This document shows, one piece after another, positions 59,634 to 64,000 of a stretch of 64,000 bases of DNA. The notes beneath the pieces are model-generated. The model was not told the origin of the DNA, did no database searches, and saw only the letters and a program-made list of their open reading frames with translations. Position 1 is the first letter of the stretch. Each line of letters opens with the position of its first letter. Origin of the DNA: Fimadaptatus sp050946055 (lineage in GTDB: Bacteria; Bacillota; Clostridia; Christensenellales; Aristaeellaceae); the NCBI GenBank assembly GCA_050946055.1, contig JBMNUB010000001.1:62001-126000 (forward strand), read 5' to 3'. Position numbers and translations under genes: made by a program.

Positions 59634-60611
59634 ATGGACAGCGGAAGAATATGGGCGCGTGCGCGTATCGCGCTGGTGCTGACGCTTTTAGGGTGCATGG
59701 TCGCGGGCAGCGCCTGTGCCATAACTCCCGCGCAGTACAGGCGAGCGCTGGAACGCAATGTGGAAAATTACAGCGCCACTAGGTCGTGGAGCCGGATTGT
59801 GAGTCAGCTGTGCGCGGACGAGGCCACGCTGATGGACGGCGACGGCACATTTGCCATAACCGATGACGCAGGCAACGACTATCTGACCACCAGTGCCGCG
59901 CGCATAAGCATACGCGGCGAAGTGCAGGGCGGCGAGATAGTGAGCCTGGCCGTATGCGTCGCGCCCAACGAGAAAATGTCGGCGGAATACGAGTTTCAGG
60001 CGTTTTCGCTGAGCGAGATAGCGTTTGAGTCGCTGCTGGAGGGCGGAGCGGCCTATTCGGACATGAGCGCGTATCTGTTTCTGTATGACCTGTATCCCTG
60101 CGCTATGTGGGCGGGAGATTCGGCATTTGACGACAACTCGCGCTCCATGACCACGGCGCTGGGCGGCAAGCGGTATGACATATCGGCATCCTCGGCGCGC
60201 GATACAGGTTCGGTGACGATAAACGTGCGCGTGCTGGGCGAGGCCTCGCAGACGGATGAGGCCGATGCGCTGGACAACCTGAACGCCAACTACGCCTTTG
60301 AGAGCATATGCTCGCTGGTGTACGAGCTGGACGTGTGCGGCGACTCCTGCGTGACGCTGATGCGGCAGGGCGATACCAGCGACGCGCCCATGGAGCTTAT
60401 GGGAGACATGCGCTCATGCGCCCGCGACTACTACGCGCTGGGCGCGGAAAGCTACACAAAGCTCGGCAAGCTCACGTCCGACCTTACGCCCGCCTTTGAC
60501 GGCATGGTCAGCGCCATAGAGTCGCTGGAAAACGGCGTGACCGGCGAGGGTATAGACGCACTGGAGAGCTCGGTCAGCGCAATGAGCGCTGCGCTGAGGG
60601 AGATGTACTGA
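59634..60611 (+). CDS. Secreted protein of unknown function
   Basis: A 325-residue protein. ATG 59634 is taken because the ATG at 59595 lies inside the promoter; AGGAAGGG is 14 bases away, a long spacing. Residues 1-29 form a signal peptide (RIALVLTLLGCMVAGSACA, cleavage before ITPAQY). The mature part has no motif known to me: a Tyr/Asp-rich middle (SDMSAYLFLYDLYPCAMW) and a helical Ser/Leu-rich end (FDGMVSAIESLENG). Four to five cysteines may form disulfides. Monocistronic. Confidence 0.7.
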   Translation: MDSGRIWARARIALVLTLLGCMVAGSACAITPAQYRRALERNVENYSATRSWSRIVSQLCADEATLMDGDGTFAITDDAGNDYLTTSAARISIRGEVQGGEIVSLAVCVAPNEKMSAEYEFQAFSLSEIAFESLLEGGAAYSDMSAYLFLYDLYPCAMWAGDSAFDDNSRSMTTALGGKRYDISASSARDTGSVTINVRVLGEASQTDEADALDNLNANYAFESICSLVYELDVCGDSCVTLMRQGDTSDAPMELMGDMRSCARDYYALGAESYTKLGKLTSDLTPAFDGMVSAIESLENGVTGEGIDALESSVSAMSAALREMY

Positions 60612-60720
60612 TCGCGCGCCTTGAGTGCGCGATGCGTGGGGCGCGGCCTGCGCGCCCGCCATGCGCCGCTTTGCGCGGCGGCATGTGATGTTAAGCTGCC
60701 GCGCCTGCAAAATCACATAA

Positions 60721-60760
60721 AGAGCGCCGGCCTGCCAGAAAGCTGACAGGCCGGCGCTCT
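60721..60760. terminator. Bidirectional terminator between converging genes
   Basis: AGAGCGCCGGCCTGCCAG (60721-60738) pairs with CTGACAGGCCGGCGCTCT (60743-60760), one mismatch; a TTTATG follows on each strand. It lies eight bases past the stop of the minus-strand VanY gene. Confidence 0.85.
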
Positions 60761-60768
60761 TTATGCAT

Positions 60769-61611
60769 TCACGGGCGGTTATCGCCGCTGAGCAGCTCCA
60801 CATACTCCTCCAGACACAGCCCAAGCTCGGTCATCTCCTTTGCAGCCTCGCGTCCAACGTATCTGTAATGCCAGGGCTCATAGATTATGCCGGTAATATC
60901 GCTCTTGCCATTGGGATAGCGCAGCACAAAGCCGTACTCCCAGCTGTGCGCCATCAGCCACTGCTGAACTCCGGTGTGTTCCTGCGTTTCATCGAGGTTT
61001 TGATTGGTCAGATCGACTATGTCCAGCGCCAGCGCGGTCTGATGCTCGCTCGTCCCCGGAACGGCCACCACCTTGCTGGCTTCCGCCCTCGCAGCATCGA
61101 AATTATATCCCTCCGCCATAAGGCGGTAGACCTTGTTCTCGAAAAGGCTGGACTGCTTCTCCATGGAGCGGTAGGACGAGCATATCAGCGGCGACAGCCC
61201 CGCCGCGCGGCAGTCATCCATCATCTGCTGCAGGTCGGGATAGGCGCGCGAGTCTATGGCATGGCCGTTTAGCAGCTCGGTCAGCTCCACCGCATAGTCT
61301 GCGGGTATCCCGTTCCAAGGATTGACCAGTATCAGCCGCCAGTCGTCCACAGCCGGTGACTGCGGCGGAATGGCGGGGCTTGTGGATATGGGCGGCTCGC
61401 GCAGCGCGCTGTGCTGCTGAGGCAGTGCGCTTTGCGCGGCGGCGGGCAGCGTCTGCGCGGGCAGATGCACGGCGCTTGTTTCCCTGCTGGCGGCTGTATT
61501 GTGCGAAGCGTATATGAACAAAACAGGCACGGCGCATGCGGCCAGCAGCAGCATGGCGCGCTTATGCCGGCTCGCTTTTCGGCGGCACTTAAGGCCTGTC
61601 CTATGTTGCAT
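60769..61611 (-). CDS. VanY-type D-alanyl-D-alanine carboxypeptidase, second paralogue
   Basis: A 280-residue membrane-anchored M15B peptidase; ATG 61611 follows GGGGGGAG. A basic N-terminus and one membrane segment (AMLLLAACAVPVLFIYA) precede a Pro/Ala/Ser linker. The domain has SPLICSSYRSMEKQSSLFENKV, the zinc motif GTSEHQTALALDIVD, YGFVLRYPNGKSDITGI and EPWHYRYVG. Similarity to the paralogue at 27540 is clear across the domain. It lies 88 bases after a lipoprotein gene in the regulator-kinase-lipoprotein series, which points to control by that two-component system, as for vanY in glycopeptide resistance clusters. Confidence 0.92.
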   Translation of the reverse strand: MQHRTGLKCRRKASRHKRAMLLLAACAVPVLFIYASHNTAASRETSAVHLPAQTLPAAAQSALPQQHSALREPPISTSPAIPPQSPAVDDWRLILVNPWNGIPADYAVELTELLNGHAIDSRAYPDLQQMMDDCRAAGLSPLICSSYRSMEKQSSLFENKVYRLMAEGYNFDAARAEASKVVAVPGTSEHQTALALDIVDLTNQNLDETQEHTGVQQWLMAHSWEYGFVLRYPNGKSDITGIIYEPWHYRYVGREAAKEMTELGLCLEEYVELLSGDNRP

Positions 61612-61699
61612 AAAGACTCCCCCCTTGCTGTGATATGACCATATCTTAGCAGGGAGAAGCCTTGAAACGGACTGGGATCGGCAAACAAACGGCAAATAT

Positions 61700-62398
61700 T
61701 CAGTGAAACGATATTACATCATGTGATATGAACAGGTAAACATCCTGAGTGTACTGTAAATCGCCATTGGATACGGGAAAGCTCATCGTCCATTCGTTTT
61801 CCGATATATCGCTGCGCGCCATGCCTATATCGGGCTCGCCGTAATAGCTGCGGCAAAATTCCAGCCAGCGCTCCGCAATCCGCTGCGGATCTTCAGCAAC
61901 ATCGTCTGACGGTGGCAGGGACAGTTGCAGGCTCAGCATCTTCCCCGTGACGTCATCCAGCGCCATGCTGGAGCCATAGCCATACCCGTTCCACCAGGAG
62001 CAGCGCCATATGAGCGCGGTTCTTACCTCGCCTATATCGGCTATCATAAGCTCAGAATATGCGGAACTGCTTTGCTCAGACAGGCCGATGCCGGGAATGA
62101 TTCCGCTTTGCCGCAGCAGCTCATACACGTCATGCGCTTTTGACAAGGCATCCTGACTCGACATGTTCTTGCCCTGCCGCATGGGTATTGATGAGGTGGC
62201 GTTGGAATACATCCAAAACGCATCCATTGCGGATGGATCGGACAGGTCGAGCGAATTGAGCATATCCATATTCCGGATTCCGGCCTGCGCGTGCAGCCAA
62301 TGGTCCTGCAAAAGTGACGCGACAGAGGGCATGAACGCGCCGCAGGCAACGACTGCGCATGTCAAAAGAACGGCGGCGAGTTTTTTTATCGGGCGCAT
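61700..62398 (-). CDS. Predicted lipoprotein accessory to the two-component system
   Basis: A 232-residue protein; ATG 62398 follows AGGAGGTAGGCC and overlaps the kinase gene end by 13 bases. The signal sequence ends VVAC-G (lipobox-like; Cys19 would carry the lipid), although a plain membrane anchor is possible. The mature part has an extended helical region (QDALSKAHDVYELLRQSG) and a beta-rich end (ALIWRCSWWNGYGYGSSMALDDVTGKMLSLQL) recalling a PepSY-like D-D-x-T-G-K strand. It may sense the envelope state or tune the kinase (inference). Confidence 0.7.
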   Translation of the reverse strand: MRPIKKLAAVLLTCAVVACGAFMPSVASLLQDHWLHAQAGIRNMDMLNSLDLSDPSAMDAFWMYSNATSSIPMRQGKNMSSQDALSKAHDVYELLRQSGIIPGIGLSEQSSSAYSELMIADIGEVRTALIWRCSWWNGYGYGSSMALDDVTGKMLSLQLSLPPSDDVAEDPQRIAERWLEFCRSYYGEPDIGMARSDISENEWTMSFPVSNGDLQYTQDVYLFISHDVISFH

Positions 62399-63777
62399 GG
62401 CCTACCTCCTTTAAGCTCCACGGTAACGCAGGTACCCTTGCCCACGGCGCTGTCAAACTTTAGCGTGCCGCTGTGCAGGCTGACTATCTCGCGGCACAGC
62501 GCCAGCCCCAGCCCGGTGCCGCCCAGCATGCGCGAGCGCGCCTTGTCCACCCGGTAAAAGGGCTGCGTCAGCTGGCTAAGCGCATGCCCCGGTATGCCGC
62601 GGCCGTTGTCGCATACCCTTATGCGGCAGCCGTCCGGCAGCATATCAAGCTCGACCCTTATGCTGCCGTCCTTGTCCACCGCCTTGCGCGCATTGTCCAT
62701 CAGGTTTAGCAGCAGCGAGCAAAACAGGTCCGGCTCCAGCAGGCACTCGCCTTCCTCGCACCGGCAGGAGAGTGAGAGCGGGCTGTATATCGGCTGATAC
62801 TCCTCGACCATGGCCTCGACTATGTCCTTGGGCGATACGGCGGAGAGCGTAAAACGCTTTTTCTTTGCCACAAGGAGCTGAAGCAGCTTGTGCGACAGCG
62901 TCTCAAGGCGCTTGCCTTCGGAAAAGATGTAGCGCGCCGCCTCTGCACGTTCATCATCGCTCATGCTTTCGCTGTACAGCATTTCGGCATAGCCTATTAT
63001 GGAGGTCATGGGCGTCTTTAGCTCGTGCGCAAAGCTGCCCATGAACAGATCCTGCCGCTCGACCGTCCGCCGAAGCGTCTCTATGTTCCGCTCCATCTTG
63101 GCGGCCATCTTGTTAAAGTCCTTGGCGACTGCGCCTATCTCATCGCCAGAGGAAATCCGCGCGCGGCAGGAGTAATGCCCGGAGGCTATCTTCTGCGAGG
63201 CGCGGGACAGCTTTTCAAGCGGAGCGGTGAGGTGTCTGGCCAGAAAGTAGCAGAGCAGGCAGCACAGCAGCACGACTATGGCAAATACCGCAAGATAGGT
63301 CCGCTGCTGAAAGCGCCGCGTTGCGTATATATCGGAGATGTCATATGCCGCGTGCAGATACACCGGATCGTCGCCGTCCATTACCATGCTGGACAGCACT
63401 ATGTAATGAGCGTCATTGTCGCCGCCGGTATAGCTGTACCGGCACTGACCCATGGGCGGCAGCGCAAGGTCGTTTGGCACGGCCGTCCCTGACCTAAAGA
63501 GCGTCTGGCTGGCTGTGGACAGCCGAAACCCGGTGCCGGATACTGCGTTTTGCCTGCATAGCTGCTCCAATGTGTCGGCAAGGCTGCCGGCCGTGCCGTC
63601 TATGCTCTTTACTATCTGCAAAGTGCTGAGCGTGTTTTGATATGCGCTGTACGCGATGTCCTTTTCCCGGCCTATGGAATTTTGAAACGAGGTCGTTATC
63701 AGCAGCGTACCCTGAAATCCGAACAGCAGCGACAATATGCCCAGTATGCAGAGCGTCATCTTCACCCGGAACTTCAC
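62386..63777 (-). CDS. Sensor histidine kinase
   Basis: A 463-residue membrane kinase; GTG 63777 overlaps the stop of the response regulator (GTGA), with GAGGTG upstream. Membrane segments at about residues 7-29 and 164-186 enclose a ~130-residue outside sensor. A HAMP domain (about 187-240) follows. The phosphorylated His is in FMGSFAHELKTPMTSIIGY (about residue 251). The ATPase domain has LLNLMDNARKAVD (N box), VCDNGRGIPGHALSQLTQPFYR (G1/F boxes) and GGTGLGLALCREIV (G2). It forms a pair with the OmpR-type regulator. Confidence 0.96.
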   Translation of the reverse strand: MKFRVKMTLCILGILSLLFGFQGTLLITTSFQNSIGREKDIAYSAYQNTLSTLQIVKSIDGTAGSLADTLEQLCRQNAVSGTGFRLSTASQTLFRSGTAVPNDLALPPMGQCRYSYTGGDNDAHYIVLSSMVMDGDDPVYLHAAYDISDIYATRRFQQRTYLAVFAIVVLLCCLLCYFLARHLTAPLEKLSRASQKIASGHYSCRARISSGDEIGAVAKDFNKMAAKMERNIETLRRTVERQDLFMGSFAHELKTPMTSIIGYAEMLYSESMSDDERAEAARYIFSEGKRLETLSHKLLQLLVAKKKRFTLSAVSPKDIVEAMVEEYQPIYSPLSLSCRCEEGECLLEPDLFCSLLLNLMDNARKAVDKDGSIRVELDMLPDGCRIRVCDNGRGIPGHALSQLTQPFYRVDKARSRMLGGTGLGLALCREIVSLHSGTLKFDSAVGKGTCVTVELKGGRPCAR

Positions 63778-64000
63778 GGCGACACCTCAAGGCGGTATCC
63801 CACCCGGTTCACCGCCTGCAGCTCGCGCTCCCAGCCCAGCTTTTTGCGCAGGTGCTGCACCTGTATGTCCACGGCCTTGCTGCCAAAGGGATATTCGCTG
63901 CCCCAGACCTGTTCGTATATGGTCTCGCGAAACAGCGCACGCCTGGGATTGCGCGCAAAAAGCAGCAGCAGGTCGTACTCGGTCTTGGTCAGCACTATTT
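63774..64000 (-). CDS. OmpR-family response regulator, C-terminal part (cut by window)
   Basis: The last 74 residues are visible; the receiver domain lies beyond the window edge. They form the winged helix: LTKTEYDLLLLFARNPRRALFRETIYEQVWG, then KAVDIQVQHLRKKLG and VNRVGYRLEVSP, typical of OmpR/PhoB DNA-binding domains. Its stop overlaps the kinase GTG, so both are translated together. It probably controls the operon that includes the lipoprotein and VanY-like genes. Confidence 0.93.
   Translation of the reverse strand, partial: IVLTKTEYDLLLLFARNPRRALFRETIYEQVWGSEYPFGSKAVDIQVQHLRKKLGWERELQAVNRVGYRLEVSP

Overview
The window reads as a chromosomal segment of an endospore-forming, Clostridia-type Firmicute with a GC-rich genome. 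The evidence: two alpha/beta-type small acid-soluble spore proteins, a SpoIID/LytB-type protein, two T-box leaders (glyS, thrS), purine-rich AGGAGG-like ribosome binding sites, frequent TTG/GTG starts, clear TTGACA/TATAAT-type promoters, and the order rho-rpmE-yqhQ-prmC-prfA known from Clostridia. ATA is the preferred isoleucine codon despite the high GC. I cannot name a genus; an uncultured gut Clostridia lineage is the best guess. No rRNA, tRNA, CRISPR array, insertion sequence transposase or prophage was found.

Layout. 1-6000: end of a SpoIID/SH3 wall protein, a repeat-containing unknown protein and an RNA-type methyltransferase. 6000-13440: transcription/translation block (rho, rpmE, yqhQ, prmC, prfA) and a HAD phosphatase. 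13600-20200: a membrane protein, a secreted TlpA-like thioredoxin, a 13-unit 33-bp minisatellite, an Old-Yellow-Enzyme homologue, a low-GC two-gene island bounded by repeated palindromic segments, and pgi. 20500-24100 (minus): pdp-HIT-cobT and a hypoxanthine-DNA glycosylase. 24200-30600 (plus): HAD-IIA phosphatase, MGDG-type glycosyltransferase, DUF362 ferredoxin protein, VanY-like carboxypeptidase, ArsR, YccF, fRMsr and a flavin-binding protein. 31000-36500: a coupled pair of XRE proteins with novel repeats, a CPBP protease, and an FAD oxidoreductase divergent from a PocR/AraC regulator. 36700-46300: FAD dehydrogenase, glyS, CDF transporter, two SASPs, a secreted unknown, thrS. 46700-53400 (minus): a PHP/TIM-barrel pair and a heterodimeric ABC exporter preceded by a 48-codon leader ORF and an attenuator. 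53900-64000: XRE/S24-like regulator coupled to a secreted propeller-like protein, xpt, a fucose/arabinose-isomerase-like enzyme, a secreted unknown, and an operon of response regulator, histidine kinase, lipoprotein and VanY-like carboxypeptidase.

The most interesting points are: the leader-peptide/terminator arrangement in front of the ABC pair, which matches the logic of bmrB-bmrCD of Bacillus subtilis; the low-GC gene island with repeated leader and tail sequences that looks like a cassette array; a ~250-bp non-coding element present twice in opposite orientation; an XRE pair carrying an undescribed ~30-residue repeat; and a VanRS/VanY-like operon at the right edge. Intergenic regions are unusually rich in tandem repeats (33, 98, 116 and 184 bp periods).
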